Part shown: positions 46,683 through 59,923 of the stretch, piece after piece | Position numbering within the stretch: position 1 is the first letter of the stretch | Layout of the letters: each line of letters opens with the position of its first letter | Origin: Trichaptum fuscoviolaceum | Lineage: Eukaryota > Basidiomycota > Agaricomycetes > Hymenochaetales > Trichaptaceae | DNA: 64,000 nt | Assembly: GCA_910574455.1 (NCBI GenBank) | Contig: CAJSYZ010000012.1 | Location: 241,317-305,316, forward strand | Direction of reading: 5' to 3' | Position numbers and translations under genes: made by a program | The notes under the pieces: model-generated | Told to the model about the DNA's origin: nothing | What the model saw: the letters and a program-made list of their open reading frames with translations, nothing else | Databases searched by the model: none

Positions 46683-48929
46683 GATTCACGGTGGAATGGC
46701 TTGATGATGATCTTGGGGACAATACCCGCTCCCACTTCACACTTATACAAAGTAGTTGAAGTCAGTTTTCTGATTTCCCATTCTTCTAGAAAGAGAGAGG
46801 GAGCTATTAGTGCTTTGTACTATGACTCGGATAAACCGCAAGTTGAACTGATAGTAGGAGATGACAAATGATTTCTTCCGGATGACTTGATTATAAGGCT
46901 TCTTTTCATTTTAAGCACAAACGAACAAGAAAATGAGTCATGTTAACTCCGAAGAAGTCGGGAGGATACAACCCACTGCACAAGAAGCTGCTCCATCAGC
47001 TCTAGAAGGATTTCGAAGAAAGCCATGAGTAACTCACCATACAACAGTCATCCCTGTACACAACCCGAAACTTGAACTAGAACTGTGCCAAAATGGGAAA
47101 TGGGCCAACTTGAATGCATCCCAACCCGCTTCGGAAGGAGTAATTTGCATGAAGGCGCGTTTCTCGTCCTCGGAGCTGAGGGAATTGCGCTGTCGGCCGA
47201 TGATGGACTCATACTGCACATTGAAACCGAGTGTTCTCCGTTTAGGCGGCAATGGTGGCGGGGCAGAGGTGTTTGGCAAGGAATGGGGACACGACAAGTT
47301 GACAACAACTTGGATGATGTCGAAAATGCAGTTATATTTTTCCCTTTGCGGCATTTGCAAATTGAGTTGTGAGTCGCTTTGTCGACCTTTGTGCATGCAA
47401 GCGGAATATTGGGATGCATCAAACTGCCCGGTGATACATAACCCCGTATATACGAATCCGACCGCGCAACTTCGCAACCTTCCCTCTCCAGCATCCTTCC
47501 CATGTTTTTGGGCTCTTTACGCCGCTCAGGCCAGGCGAACTTAGGATTAGATGTCAATTGAGCAGGGATCCCTGAAGTGAGAGTAGACGGTAGGGATAGA
47601 GACTCGTCCCGACTGACTGCTCAGCGCGAGTCCTGTGGCCGCTTATTGTTGAGCTTGAGATGGTCGAGGAAAAGAGGAACGATGGAACGAGAAGAAGCTG
47701 ACGCGGCCATCGTTCCTTCCGGTGACAAGAAAGTCGGAGTCATACTGGAAAGTTGTCACTGATGAGTCGGGGATACAGGAATGTGAAGAAAATCATACCC
47801 ATTTGCAGATTCCATACGCGAACGGATGTGTCCAATCCCCCTACCCCCACCCCAAGAAAAGAAGACAATAATATAATTTTCGGTGTAAATCTTATGCAGA
47901 TGTTCTCGGAGAACGTATAGACATTCCCCGTGCCGATGCTCCAAAGCTGAAGAAGCCCGTGAGTATTATGATTCAAAAATTAAAAGAACAACTTACTCGA
48001 GAAGTACAGTAGTAGCTTTCGCTCACTGATTACTGCACGCATACATCCTCTCCTCGTGCCTGTGAGGGCCGGTTCAGTAACTTGCCTCTTTGCACATCCG
48101 AAACGTCGGTGATGCGTCTCGCAATTCAAAACCTGAGAGGAGCGGACCTCGGATGCAAGTGCAGCAACCAGTTTTAATGTCCTGCTCTCTGAGCTGGTCA
48201 TCAGCCACCACTGACGATGAGCTCTCTGGCATAGCCCTGTCCCTCGGAGAAGGTTCACTCATGATATATGGTGACGGATGTAACCACTCTACCATCACAA
48301 ATCGCTGAAGAAGTTTGTGTTGTCAACTGTGGAGGTGGACGCGTGCGCATGTGTGCTCGCCATTGCTTTAGTCGGTGGGGGGATACGCGTCGGCATAAAT
48401 CTGCGAGAGAATCCTGGGTCAAGAATTGGGGCGCCTGCTGTGGGCGCAGTAAATTGCGTAGACGGCAGTGGTTTCGTTCCTCTGCAAAAGCGGTCGAACT
48501 CCTACCCCCTTGGTTTCCATACGAGCCTAGAGCGGCGCACGAGTAGAAACGCGTCGACCCACAGGGAGCTAACAAAGTAAGGCGCAGACGTTTTACGCGA
48601 GCTGCGCGAGGCGTTGAAACCGATAGAACAATTTGAGCGTGCCGAGACAGGCAAAGCAGATGCGCGGCGGAAGAAAGAGGTCTATCAGAGTTGTACAAGG
48701 TCCCGCATGGTGTTGGGAGAGAATCGGGACGTGCAGGAGGAATTCGATGTTGAAAATTGGTAGAAAAGTAAGAAGAGAATCTGCGGTGACTTGGGCGTTG
48801 GGATACAGTGGTAGTTGAGGAGGAGGCCATGACTACGTCAGTTCGCTACTGAAAAGTCACTTGAGGCCATCAACGATATTATAGAGCTTACTCATCTTGG
48901 ATGATTGGTTAAAGTGTGTCCGTAAGGTG
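46683..48929. other. Stretch without a supported gene
   Basis: Overlapping frames on both strands occur at 47034-47557 and 48255-48830. None has a recognisable domain, so I leave them unassigned. One or two short real genes here are possible. Confidence 0.3.
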
Positions 48930-49827
48930 GTTCCTGCCCTAGGCTGCCAGTGCCAGTGTGTAAGATGATCCCGTGTCAACTCAACTGTACATCCTACGGC
49001 AGCGGCTGTTCCTTTTTCCGATAATTGCGTAGGATGCGATCAATAGTGGAGGGTGCGGGCCAAGATGTAATCCTGGAGAGCAGAACATAGTGTTAAACAG
49101 AAAATACACCAGGACGTAAGACAACCTGAGGAAGTTCTCTGTTAACGAGCCTGGTTGTATGGCATGGTGACTACGGCCAGTGTTGAGCATCTTCAATGTC
49201 CACCAAGTACTATGCCTGTGGTAGCAACAACTTGAAGTTGAAGTCGACAACTGAGTGCCAGCCTGCCAGCCTTAGTAGTGAGTGCCACAACTTCAAGTTG
49301 AACTTGAAGTCACCGTGCCAGTGACTGGCGTGCCACTGGCACTGGCAGTGGCAGTGAGCCTGAGTGACTCCGACTCAGACATCACTGGCAGAAGAATTTG
49401 CCGTCCATGTCCTCTTCATCTTGCTCCCCGGAACATTGAAGGGATGAAGTAGTGATGTTGAAGGCAACTTGAGCCAGAGGAACTTTAACACGGTGTATGT
49501 CCCCGAAATGTTAAAGTAGAAGCACAACACAAACAAGCCTTCGGGTATTACTAGTACGAGTACTAGTAGGCTAGTAGATACTCCTGGCAGCCTGGGGATG
49601 CGCTGCATTGTATGAGATGTGGTGATCAGTATTTACAAAATATCTTCAAGTTGAAGGTCATATCATCAAACAATCAAGCAAGACATAGGCGTTTTATTCA
49701 AGAAAAAGACGACACATCATTGTTTACTATTATCGGAAAGACAAAGTCGAAACATCATTGTTTATCAGGAAGACAGATAGACTCGACGAAGTTTATACTG
49801 TGACCATATACTACGGGTAGTAGTATA
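48930..49827. repeat. Micro-insertion word field, left edge
   Basis: Dense TGCCAGTG, CACTGGCA, AACTTGAA, GACTCGGA-type and TACTAGTA words begin here, for example CACTGGCACTGGCAG near 49335 and two TACTAGTA near 49552-49567. No gene. Confidence 0.8.
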
Positions 49828-52351
49828 CTAGGACAAGGGCGTCAAAGATTTGAGTCGAGATACGCCTTCGCCGGTAATCCGAAACTCAAATGGCTCTTTG
49901 TAAAGAGGATTGGAAGGATTCACAAATCCTTCCTTGGAACTAGGAGGCTTCCGTGTTTGCTCACGCACTTCCTTTGCCCAGTCCATGCGCAGAGCCAAAT
50001 AAGACTGAGGTGCCCGACCATAAGGGCCATGGTTCCCCACTATCTTGCATATCCTTTTAAGCACGTCCTGCTGTTCATAGGTAAAGAGTGGTTCCCCCGC
50101 TGTCAGGTGCAGTACGGATGGTGCGTTTTCTATGAATTTGGAGAGAGATTCGTCGTCACCATAATAATGTCGGTCGTGGATAAGTTTATTCAAATGTTGC
50201 CTGAGTGGAGTCTCGTTCATCACCTCAAAAACGACATGTTCAGAAGACGTAATCATCTGCATCGCGTTGGAAAGGATAACAGCTTTCTCCCTGTGCGTAT
50301 TTCGCCGCTTCTCCAGATGCAGGATCTTCGATAATTTTTTTCGGTCTTCGTCATTTTCCGGCCACTTTCGCACTGGCACCGGGACTTCCGTGAGATTTGC
50401 CTGCTTGACAACTTCCGCTAGTGTGTTCAAGGATAATTGGTCGAAAGAAGCTGAGACTTCCTCATAACTGCGCTGTATATCAGCTGGGAGAGCTTTTGGA
50501 GGAAAACCTTTGGCCGACGCATGGGGTATGTCCTCAGAGCCATAGTATTCGATGTCGCCCTCTTCGGCCATCTTTGCAAAGAATTCCTCGAAATAGAACT
50601 TAGGCAGGTCCTTCAGATCGAGGACACCCTCTTCTGATGGATCAAGATTTGGGAACGGTTTGCACGTAAAGTCATCTATGCTGGCATCCCATGTGGACTC
50701 CTGCTCGTCGAGTGTGGTGGCTGGCTGTTGTGAATCCAACTTCTTCAGCTTGCGATTGAGGATGACATACAACCTTCGATGGAATTTGAAGATAAGATAG
50801 AAGCGCACAAGAAAGAAACGGAACTTTTTGATGGATTTTGCGTCAGGCGACGGCTGCCAGGAGTTTGTGAAGGGGTATTTGGATTTAAGCTCTGCTCTCG
50901 CGCCCTCTACCAAGCTGTGCAGCTTCTTTTCGGTTTCCCTCAGCGTCTTCACGGCCCGGCCCCTCTTTTCCTCACTACACTTTGGGTCCTTTGTCGTCTC
51001 CTCCACCTCCTCTGCTTTGTTTTTCGCCTTAACCGCCTCCTTGTATGTCGTATCCTCCTTGCGGAAGTCTGCTAACTTGTCTTCAATCCCTGCTAACCAC
51101 TCTTCGTAGCGTGCTTTCTCTGAGGATATGAGGCTTTGAGGTAAAGCGGTGAGCAGGTCATCAAACAGATGCCTTGCAATGGGAACCTTTCCGTTCCGGC
51201 GCATGGTTGGTTGGGCAGTGAACTCAGCGTAAAGCTCGTTTACACCTCTGATGAGCCCCGCTGTCTTGACACCGCCATCACCAGTAATGTCAAAAGGGGC
51301 AACCGATTCGATCTTGAATTTGTTTGGGAAAACAATGGCAAAAGCCATATAAAGAATGTTCCTGGCGTCCTCGAAGACGTGTCGTAGTTTAATACTACAA
51401 GCTGCCGCTTCGCTCTATGTGAGAACTCATGAGTTTAATTTGTTTTGCAATAGCTTTCAAGATGACTTACCGATTCAGCTGCTACGGCAATGATTTGAAG
51501 CTCGCGTATCATGACAGCGAACGATGCTATAGTCCGCGTCAAAAGGTCGTCTTTGGAGCGGTCCGCCTTCCGTTCAGCATCTAATGTCTGGTCCGCCTTC
51601 CGTTCAGCATCCAATGTCTCCATACGAGCCAGCTTTTCGTTCATTTGATGCACCTTGTCGGTGGTGCTTCGAATCATATCAAATTGACTGTCAAGCCTTT
51701 TGCTAACATTAGCTGCCATGGCGGAGTGTAGCGCATGGATGCCCTCCTCAGCTGCAGCCCTCGCAAGCATCGGGTAATTCAGGGTTGCCTGGTCCTTTAT
51801 ATGTTGTATCTCGTTGGAGAGAGATTCGACTTTCTCCTCCAAGTCCTTTATTGTCTTCGAGTAAGGCGTACTGAGATCCGTGTTCTCCGATTTGGCCGCC
51901 TTTTTTTTCGTGGCTTTCAGATCTTCCTTATTTTTGTCAAGATCTTGATATCCCTCAACATTCCGCATCGCCTGATCCAGCCGTTCATCCACTTTCTTTT
52001 TTTCATCAGTATTCGCCGCCCGAGCTGCCGCTCCATGCTTGAGTTTTGTTATCACCTGGTTGAGAACTTTGGCAGTCTCGACCAGCTTTCCTCCAATGTC
52101 CGTCCATTCCTTGCCCGCTTTGTCCAAGTCGCCCCCTATCCCATTGAGCATGGTGACTGACAAGTCGCTAGTTGGGTATAGGAAAGAGATAAGAAGCAAT
52201 CTACACAGACTGGCAATGTCACTCACAGGTTCGTTTTCAAGTCTTCGACACTGTTTGACGGCTTGGAGTCCACGTCCGACCCAGGTTTTGCCACCCCACT
52301 GCCAGTGGCACCGGCACTGGCGGCCTCGCTGACAGTAGAATGGAATGTCAT
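49828..52351 (-). CDS. Unknown family X, copy 1 (802 aa), divergent partner of Y1
   Basis: Exons on the minus strand: 52351-52227, 52167-51471 and 51414-49828, with phases 2 and 0; the sum is 802 codons, identical in length to copy 2. N-terminus MTFHSTVSEAASAGATGSG is low-complexity. Then a long coiled-coil region with a duplicated TLDAERKAD, then a globular second half. Segments shared with copy 2: ARHLFDDLL, a leucine/phenylalanine-rich FYLIFKFHRRLYVILNRKL, and near the C-terminus TPLRQHLNKLIHDR and GNHGPYGR. No signal peptide, no enzyme motif recognised. The intact frame across 1587 nt of exon 3 suggests selection. It faces Y1 across a 2.1-kb word-rich spacer. Function unknown. Confidence 0.75.
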
Positions 52352-54453
52352 CAAGATGCAATTAAGCTCAGGCTGGCAACACTACTCAAATTCCAAATTG
52401 GATGTGTCTGGTTCCGCCTCAGTGGCAGACGTCAAATTGCCACTGCCAACTCCTAGTCCGACCTCAAACTCCGATTGTGACCTCAACCCGGGCCCTGCAC
52501 TTGCAAGAGACTCCGAGTCGGACATGGAGACGCCGGGCCCATTCACTGGCAGGCTGTCAAGAGAATGTCCTGGTCACATACTTTGAAGGCTGGCAACATG
52601 AATGACACTTACTTGATTGCTGATTTGCCACTGTCATCTCGCTGTACCAACTGAATGAGAAATTCAATCCAATTCACCATGTCTGACCGCGTCTTTATAA
52701 GCCCGGGCCACGGATGGGCTCCATTTTTGCCGAAAGAAACTATTCCTGTTTGGACTTTTTGTGAAAGAATTGAAATTACTACTAATACTAGTTTTTGAGA
52801 CATGTACTACATACCAGCTAGTCTGGCTTCCTCTGGATCCAGCAGCAGTCTGACTTCCATTGGCCCGGGAGGCTCAGGCTGAGTGCCAGTGGCTTGCTGG
52901 CCCGGGATGCCAGTGTTAACAGGTAGCAGTGGCATGTTAGCGTGAGGGACAACACTGGCAGACATTCTGAAGGGATAGTCATTGAGTTGCTGGCTTCAAG
53001 ATGATGTGGGGGGCATCATGATGGGGTCCGCTGCCAGTGGCAACTAAAAGCTATTCACCGTCGGAACGTGAACTTGAAGAAGTTGATGGAAGTCGGATAC
53101 TACCGCTGCCAGCAGGCCACACCGTGACTCAGGCTGACGGAGTGCCGTGAAGAGTAGTACTATATTTAAATTTAAGTACTCAGGCTAGTACTACTATGCC
53201 AGTGATACTACTACTACTAGTAGTAGGACTTCCCAGCCTCACTGGCACTGGCAGTGCCACAGCATGAGTGCACCCGCCGCAAGTAGTACTACTACCGTAA
53301 CTACTAGTACTACTACTACTACTACTAGTACTTACTAGTCGAATTTGAAGTTGATGATCTCAGCAACTTGACAGCTCGGCCGCCGCAGTTCGCTTCGGAG
53401 TCCGAGTCCTCGCCGGATAGTACTATAGTAGTACTATACTTGTTTGTGTTTCACGGCATGATGATGCAGAGGCACCGTGATCATCATTATGATGGTACTA
53501 GAGTAGTGACGCAGCCTGCGGCTCAGGCTGAGTCGGAAGCCACCATACTCAGGCTATGCTTCCCGTACTAAGGATTTAGAACGGCTTTTTCGTCCTACAA
53601 GTAGTATGTAGTACTAGTACTAAACGGCACGGCTCGGAGCCAAACTCTCCGTCTTGCCCGGGCCCTAAATTTCCAGGATCTAGCAGAGGGGAAGGGTCTG
53701 CCAGATGGTCCGTGTCTAGGACAGTCGTCCTAAATGCCTGCCTTGCTTACCGTACTAGTAGTAGTATCAGGTAAGATATCATAAGTACACCCTGATACCT
53801 TACCTTCAAGTTCAAAGGTAAGTTATACCGCGGGACTCCATGGACCGGCAGAACTTCTGCTCAAGGCCCGGCGGTGGACGGGTGGCTTCAACCTCCCTAA
53901 ATGCTTGCCAGCCTGAGTGCCAAGCGGGGTCTTATGGGTTTCAATTTCGGGTGTCCTAAATCCTTCATCCAGTGGCGCCACTGGCAGTGATACCGTGACT
54001 CAGGCTCAGCCTGAGCCTGAGGCTGCCACTGCAGTGCCAGTGGCAGTGAGGCTACTAGTTCTGGGAGGAAGGGCACTGCGTTCCGGAATTGCGTGATAAC
54101 GCTCAGGGAAATCTGCCTCCCGTGCGAACGTCTTCAAGTTGACAAATGGGGGACTCGGACTTGGAGTAAGGGACTTGCCGGCGAAGCTCGGCCCGTTTTC
54201 TACTAGTACTGTAGTATTAGTAATAACTTGAAGTTGCCCCTCAGGCTCACTGGCACTCACTGCCAGTGGCTCACTCAGGCTACTACTAGTACTAGTAATA
54301 GCCTACTACTACTAGTACTACTCAGGCTGCCGGTGGCATGCCATGGTGGCATGCCACGGTGGTGACACTTGACCTTCATTCCAACTTCACTCACTGCCAA
54401 CTTGATCTTGAAGTAGCTCAGGCTCTTCGTTCAGTCACTATCAAATCTCCAAA
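52352..54453. repeat. Spacer between X1 and Y1, densest micro-insertion word field
   Basis: By hand about 38 words of the form XY-C-rc(XY)-G-XY lie in 52861-54310 (CTCAGGCT, TGCCAGTG, CACTGGCA, TACTAGTA, GGCCCGGG, CCCGGGCC, ACCGTGAC, ATCATGAT, AACTTGAA, TCCGAGTC), where chance predicts about 0.35. It must also hold the divergent promoters of X1 and Y1. No other gene. Confidence 0.85.
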
Positions 54454-56051
54454 ATGTCAAGTTCTGATCTCGGGGATACTCCAAGCTCTTGCTTGGACAC
54501 AGACGAGGACGAGGACGGTTCAGAATCCAGCTTTGGTCTCAACACTCACAGCTCAAAGTCCGCGATCATCGAAGACGAGAGCGAATACGAAGTGTATACA
54601 AATCCTGTAGAGGTTAAGTTCGGTAGGACCACATATTATCTATATTTCAGTGTGTGGTTTGGCTTATCTTCAATGACTTGTCAGAGGACCTACCCTTTGG
54701 TTATCGCTCGGGAGCATATATTGATAGCACGGTGGTCCAGTCAATCACCAAAAGCTTAGAGTCCAAGCTAGAGCATGCAAATCGCTTCGGGTTTTCGTCG
54801 AACGATTTCAAGGAAACACTTGTTCTGGCTGATCGGCTGGGGAGGTACTTTGATACGTCAAATCAGTATATCAGTAACCGGGTTAGGGAAGCACAGGCTC
54901 TGCAGAGGAAGACGGCTGTGATGCTAGACCAGTTTCGGATCAGTACATACCAGTACACGGACATGATCTTCAAGCTAGGTGAAGAACTAGCTATCCTGAT
55001 GCGTTATACGGTAAGCTGCAAATTAAATCAAAAGCTTGAATGCACGTCTCTAACCGCTTGTTCTTATGGTAATGCGCTATAGCCCGAGGAGCCACTTGAG
55101 CTGCTTATCCGCAAGCGTGTGGAGGAATCAAGACTTGCTGTCGCCACGGCGTTCATATCTGTTCTTCCCGGCTTTTTCCCGTCAGGGAAACTCATCAATG
55201 TTTTCACTGGGGACGTCATCTGGGATAATTTCTTGTCTTGCTTAGTCGCCCGATATCATTCACACCATGCAATCGTGCGTTGGCAACGTAAATTTGAGGA
55301 TGAGGAGGCCGGCAATCGATTGATACAGACAAAATCTGTCTTTTCTGCCATAAGGATTGACATCAAAGGCACAAAGCTCGAGGAAAATGTTCGTCGTGAA
55401 CTCTCTGCTCAATTGAAGCACTTTACGCCAGTCGTGGGCGTGAATCTTAAAGGCTCTACAAGCAGGCCCCGAAACCAAAGGCTTGCGCTCAAGTTCTTTC
55501 TCCCCCTACTTATTTGGTCATATAACGAGTGCAAGGATTGGATTGTCTTCCTAGACAAATGCCGTGCGGAACAATTGCCAAAGTCGCCCGTTGGTCAACT
55601 CTCAGAAGCAGAAGTCAATTGTTCTGCGACTCAGGCGACTCCGACTGTCTTTCAATCCGGAACAGCACAAGAGGCTCGGCGTCGATGGAAACGTGAACTT
55701 GAACGTGCCGGTGGAGAAGCTGCTCTAGCTGACTTTCATCGACTCATTCAGAAGTCAATGGATATTCTTGGCGTCGACTCGGCTGATGGTGGAACGTCCT
55801 CATTGGAGAATAATCGACAAATCCAGCGCGAATACGGAAATTATTCGGTTGTTCTGCGCAGGTTTAACTGGATCAGGAAATGTTTAATCATCCTCAGGCT
55901 CTGTGATGATTCGCTTCAAGTTCTGGATCTGTTGCTCATGAATGATGGTGCAATGCAGCGCTTCTCCAGGGAGATGGACTTTGCTAGGCTGGGCACTAGT
56001 AGTACTACTCATTCTATGCCAGTGCTTACTCCCTTTTCAAGTTTAACTTAA
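54454..56051 (+). CDS. Unknown family Y, copy 1 (495 aa), divergent partner of X1
   Basis: Exons 54454-54612 (donor GTTAAG), 54651-55010 and 55083-56051, all phase 0. The N-terminal 53 residues are Ser/Asp/Glu-rich (LDTDEDEDGSESSFG). The second exon is helical. The third holds the segments conserved in copy 2: LAVATAFISVLPGFF, DVIWDNFLSCLVARYH, ALKFFLPLLIWSYNECKDW, TVFQSGTAQEARR and VLDLLLMNDGAMQRF. No known domain recognised; mostly helical, no membrane segment or catalytic motif obvious. The last residues (LGTSSTTHS) are encoded by a micro-insertion word run, so the gene end has been extended by them. Intact; copy 2 is broken. Confidence 0.72.
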
Positions 56052-57398
56052 AGCTCCTCTCGCACTATGCTGCACTATTGGTAGTTAGTAGCAACTATGT
56101 GACACTGGCATCGTTTTCTTGATTACTACTAGTATATACTGCAAAAAAAATTATTTATTTATTTATACTAGCATACTATGCTTCTTGAAGTTGATACTAC
56201 TACTAGTAACTTGAAGCCTGCCAATGAGGCTCCCGCTTGTCACGAGTCGTACGCGTTCAACTTGAAGTTATACTTCTTCGAAGTCCTTCCACTTTTATCC
56301 AGAGGTTTTCGCCTGATACCCTCCGAGGGAACGCAAGTGGGTCGAACATGCTCAATTTGTGTTCTTTGTCTTTGCAACTATTTCCGTTCATGAAGGGAGA
56401 AAAAGGTGGCTCAAACCAAGGGTGAGTCGCCACAGTTGAGCAAACGTAGCTCAGTTCGAGCAGTCCATGCACTGGCACATCGCTGGCAGTTGTGGATTCC
56501 GCATACCAATAACAAATTGTAATACCTCGAGCGACCATATCGGGATCCAGGAGTGCAAGACTTCAAGTTATTAAATCTCTAGGACCAGGATCTGCCGCAT
56601 GTGCTTAGAAGGTCGATGTGACAACAAAGAATAGGATTGTACCTCAAAACCAAGCGAATTGAAGACATCATCGCCTCTGAGCGTCTGCTGCAAGATAATC
56701 CTATGTAACTTGGGCGCAGAGCACTTGAGAACTTAGTGGCCCTCAAAATCGCCTATCTCGTAGCTCGTTTCATCATCTGCAAAGCTCTGCTCATACGACT
56801 GCGACGTGCGCTAAGAGCTGCTCAAGGTGTAGGTATAGTAGTACTTGCTTGTTGTATACTGCTATAGTGCGAGATCCGAGTCACCGTGTCGCTAAGCGGC
56901 CCTCCATTGCTGCTTGCATCCAGCGAGAGGGGTGCGTCTGAAACGTACTGCAAGGGGAATCCCGGTGATCGTACGCGATCACTGGTTTCGAAGCCACTGC
57001 CAGTGAGTGCTGCACTTGCTCAGCTCACTTGTGCTGCCAAATTGTGAGTTTTCCGACTGTTTGACTGCTCGCAGGCTGAGCCTGAGTGGCAAAGAATTCA
57101 ATTACTCACTGCATATCCTTAAAGATTGTCGCCATTCAAGTTTGCACAACACTGCCAGTGGCAGTGGGGTTCACTGACAGACTCAGGCAGAAGAATTTGC
57201 GGACTTCAACTTCACTGACAGGAGATATCACAATGCATACCAGTGTATCTCAGTTAATAAATATTATATCGAAATCTCTGCAGACAGCGCATACAAACAC
57301 AGGAACAAATACTCGCAAATCGCCAGGAAAAATGACAGGATGGAGGACGCCAAGTTATTAGAGTCGACAGACTGTAATTCCAAACATGCAAATCCCCA
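56052..57398. repeat. Spacer between Y1 and X2
   Basis: Convergent 3' ends of Y1 and X2. Micro-insertion words occur, at lower density than at 53 kb (for example TACTAGTA and TGCCAGTG forms near 56130 and 57160). No gene recognised. Confidence 0.6.
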
Positions 57399-59923
57399 CT
57401 ACTTCTTTGAGTTCCGTACTAAGCCACTAGTATACGATGAGTTTAGCTTCGTTAGCCCTGCTTTCATGACGGTCAGATCGAGTTTGCTGTGGGCTTCGAG
57501 ATGGATGAGGGATTGAGGGCACTCAATCTCAATGTTCGTGGAGTACTCGCGCCCATAGGGACGACTATTCCCCATTAAATGGTTGATCTCGACCAGCCTT
57601 TCTTTCTGTCCCGGCTCTAGACGCATGCCCAGAAGACGCTCGCAGTCATCAATGAGAGCAAAAACCGACTGTTGATCGGTGTTTCGGATGCGGTCATGGG
57701 CATGTCGGTTCAGCAGATTCCGGAGCTTCCCATCATCTAAAACCTCCTTCAGGAGCAGCTTCTTCTCCACCATCTTGATGAGGTAGTTAAGCGAAGTCGA
57801 AGTTTGTCTAGCTTCGTTGCGACGCCTCAGCACCTTCATCAGCCTCTGAACATCCGAGGTTTTGGACCCTTCGAAATTGAGCCCCTCTATGGCATTGCGC
57901 AAATCCTGATCCTTCTCCGCCTCCAATATCCTCTTCCAAATAGCAGCTGTTTTGACATCCAATGCCCTAAATTGAGCCTCGAGCACCTTGACTTTGACCG
58001 GTCTCCTCGAAGTTATATAAGCGCTATCGGCGTTATCCTGGACTAGTTTAGTAGTAGGCTCTGTCTTAGCCGGGTTTTGCGTCGGGTTTTGCGTCGGGTT
58101 TGTACCGGATGGTGTCGATTCAGATGACTCGGGAGTTGGTGGGGGAGGGTAAATCACGTCGCGAATGGGTATGTGCATAGGACCTTCATAATCAGCTTCG
58201 GACATGGCGTCCAATAAATCCTCAAACAAGAACTTGAGCGTTGTATGCTTGTCTAGCTCAGTTGGCAATTGCTTTAAGTGCACCTTGACGGGATTATTGT
58301 AGTTGGATTCATCGACCTCCACGAGCTGCCCGGACATTTCACTTTCCAGGTGTTGCACCGTAATATCCAGCTTTTGATATAGGAGATGGAAAAAGAGATG
58401 GACCAACTCGATCCGCGGCAAAAAAAAGGAGAAAAGATCATACACATCGCTCACTGTCGAATCTCTTGACGCGCCCTCTTTCAACGGAAGTGCCGACTCA
58501 CTAAGGAGATCCTTCACCGTCTTGTTACTATCGCCATCCGAGTCCACTAGATCGTCGAAGAGATACCGAATCGTGATGGGATCATGGAAATGGTTGAACA
58601 AGTTCTGGACGGAGTCTAAGAAATTCTCGGTCTTGATGCCACTCATTCCAGACACTTCGTAAGGGACAGCGGTATGAAACCGAAACTTTTCCCATGCAGG
58701 AAACACAGCCTCCATGCCCTGGTATACGTAGCCTCGTCCGTCTTCTAACAGCCTTCGCAACATTATCGTGCAGAGGGCGTACAAAGACTAAATGGTAGGC
58801 GTGAGCAAATTGAAGTGTAGTAGATGATTTAAGTTGCACTCACGCCCTCTATAGCTCGCAAAGCTGTGTTAAGCCGGGATTCAAGACTGTAATTCTGATG
58901 GACCAGGTAGTTGAACTTTGCCTCGATGGATAATGATGTGGCATCGCGTTGTTCACGAAAGGTCTGGTCGAGACAGCCCTGCTTTGCCTCTATTGCTGTT
59001 AAAAGTGAAAGACTCTTCTTGTGATGTTCCTCCAACTCCTTAAGCTTCTTCTCCTGGACGATCCAGGCAGTCTCCTCTAACGACAATTTGCCCACACGGC
59101 CGACGTAGTGACCGCTTTTTCGTTGGGCCACTGCGAAGTCATGGAGTAAACCCATTTCCAGCCGCGTAGCAGTATCGATTGCAGCATGAGAGGAATTCTC
59201 TTCCTTTGGCACTGGGTTTGCGTTCTCGGCAACCATGCTCTTCAAGTAAGAGCGGAATTCGTCCTCCATGTCGTTACAGATGCTGTCTAAACGATGGAGC
59301 TTGTCATAATGGGCATCGTCACCTGTCAACAACGAATTTAAAGCACCCATTAGGTGCCTTATAAACGTAGCTCCACGAGTATGCGTGTCGGGCGGAGTCG
59401 CAGAAAGAGCCGTCGTGCTGTTAGTATCGACTTTGGATTGCGTCATCGAGCTGTCCAAGCTTGTATCGGCTGTGGAAGCTGGTTGCGAGTTGTATGAGCT
59501 CGAAAGTGCGGTACTCTCGTCTGACTCGCTGGTGTGCCGAGCTGGAGTCCTTGAACTCGAGGAAGGAATGGGACGAGGGGGGACAGGCGCAACCGGCTTC
59601 TCGACAATCTTTGCCAAGGTGTCGTCGATGTTCCTTTGCTCAGCAAACGCCTTAGCGGGAAGTAGGCCTGTGGAATAGAGCCTGGCTGTTCGTAAAATAT
59701 GAGAATCAGTGCTTGGGCTGGCAGACTATGAGATGACATGCGTACCAACAGGACCAACTCTGCTTAGTTGGTCGGGTGAGCTGACACTAACACTCTGAGT
59801 CGGGTCGCTTCCACTGGCAGCTGCCAGAGGCGCCTGCGTTGTGTCTCGGAGACTTTGGGACTGCCGCTGACGATGCGGATGCTCCTTCCCTTTCGCTGAA
59901 GATTGGGCCTGGGTTTTCTTCAT
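57399..59923 (-). CDS. Unknown family X, copy 2 (802 aa), divergent partner of Y2
   Basis: Exons on the minus strand: 59923-59746 (MKKTQAQSSAKGKEH start), 59685-58844 and 58787-57399, phases 1 and 0, total 802 codons. The N-terminal 130 residues are Ser/Pro/Thr-rich; then a helical region ending LNTALRAIEG at the second intron, which stands at the same place as in copy 1. Exon 3 has IRYLFDDLVDSDGD, FFLPRIELVHLFFHLLYQKL, a proline-rich hinge (YPPPPTPESSEST), and the shared C-terminal motifs KLRNLLNRHAHDR and GNSRPYGREY. Sequence is strongly diverged from copy 1 but length and architecture are kept. Function unknown. Confidence 0.75.

Noticed and set aside
47034..47557. Overlapping frames on both strands, 95-169 codons
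   Set aside because: No evidence to choose between them and nothing recognisable in any.
48255..48830. 191-codon minus-strand frame
   Set aside because: Arg/Ser/Pro-rich with a competing open frame on the other strand; no domain, paralogue or splice support.
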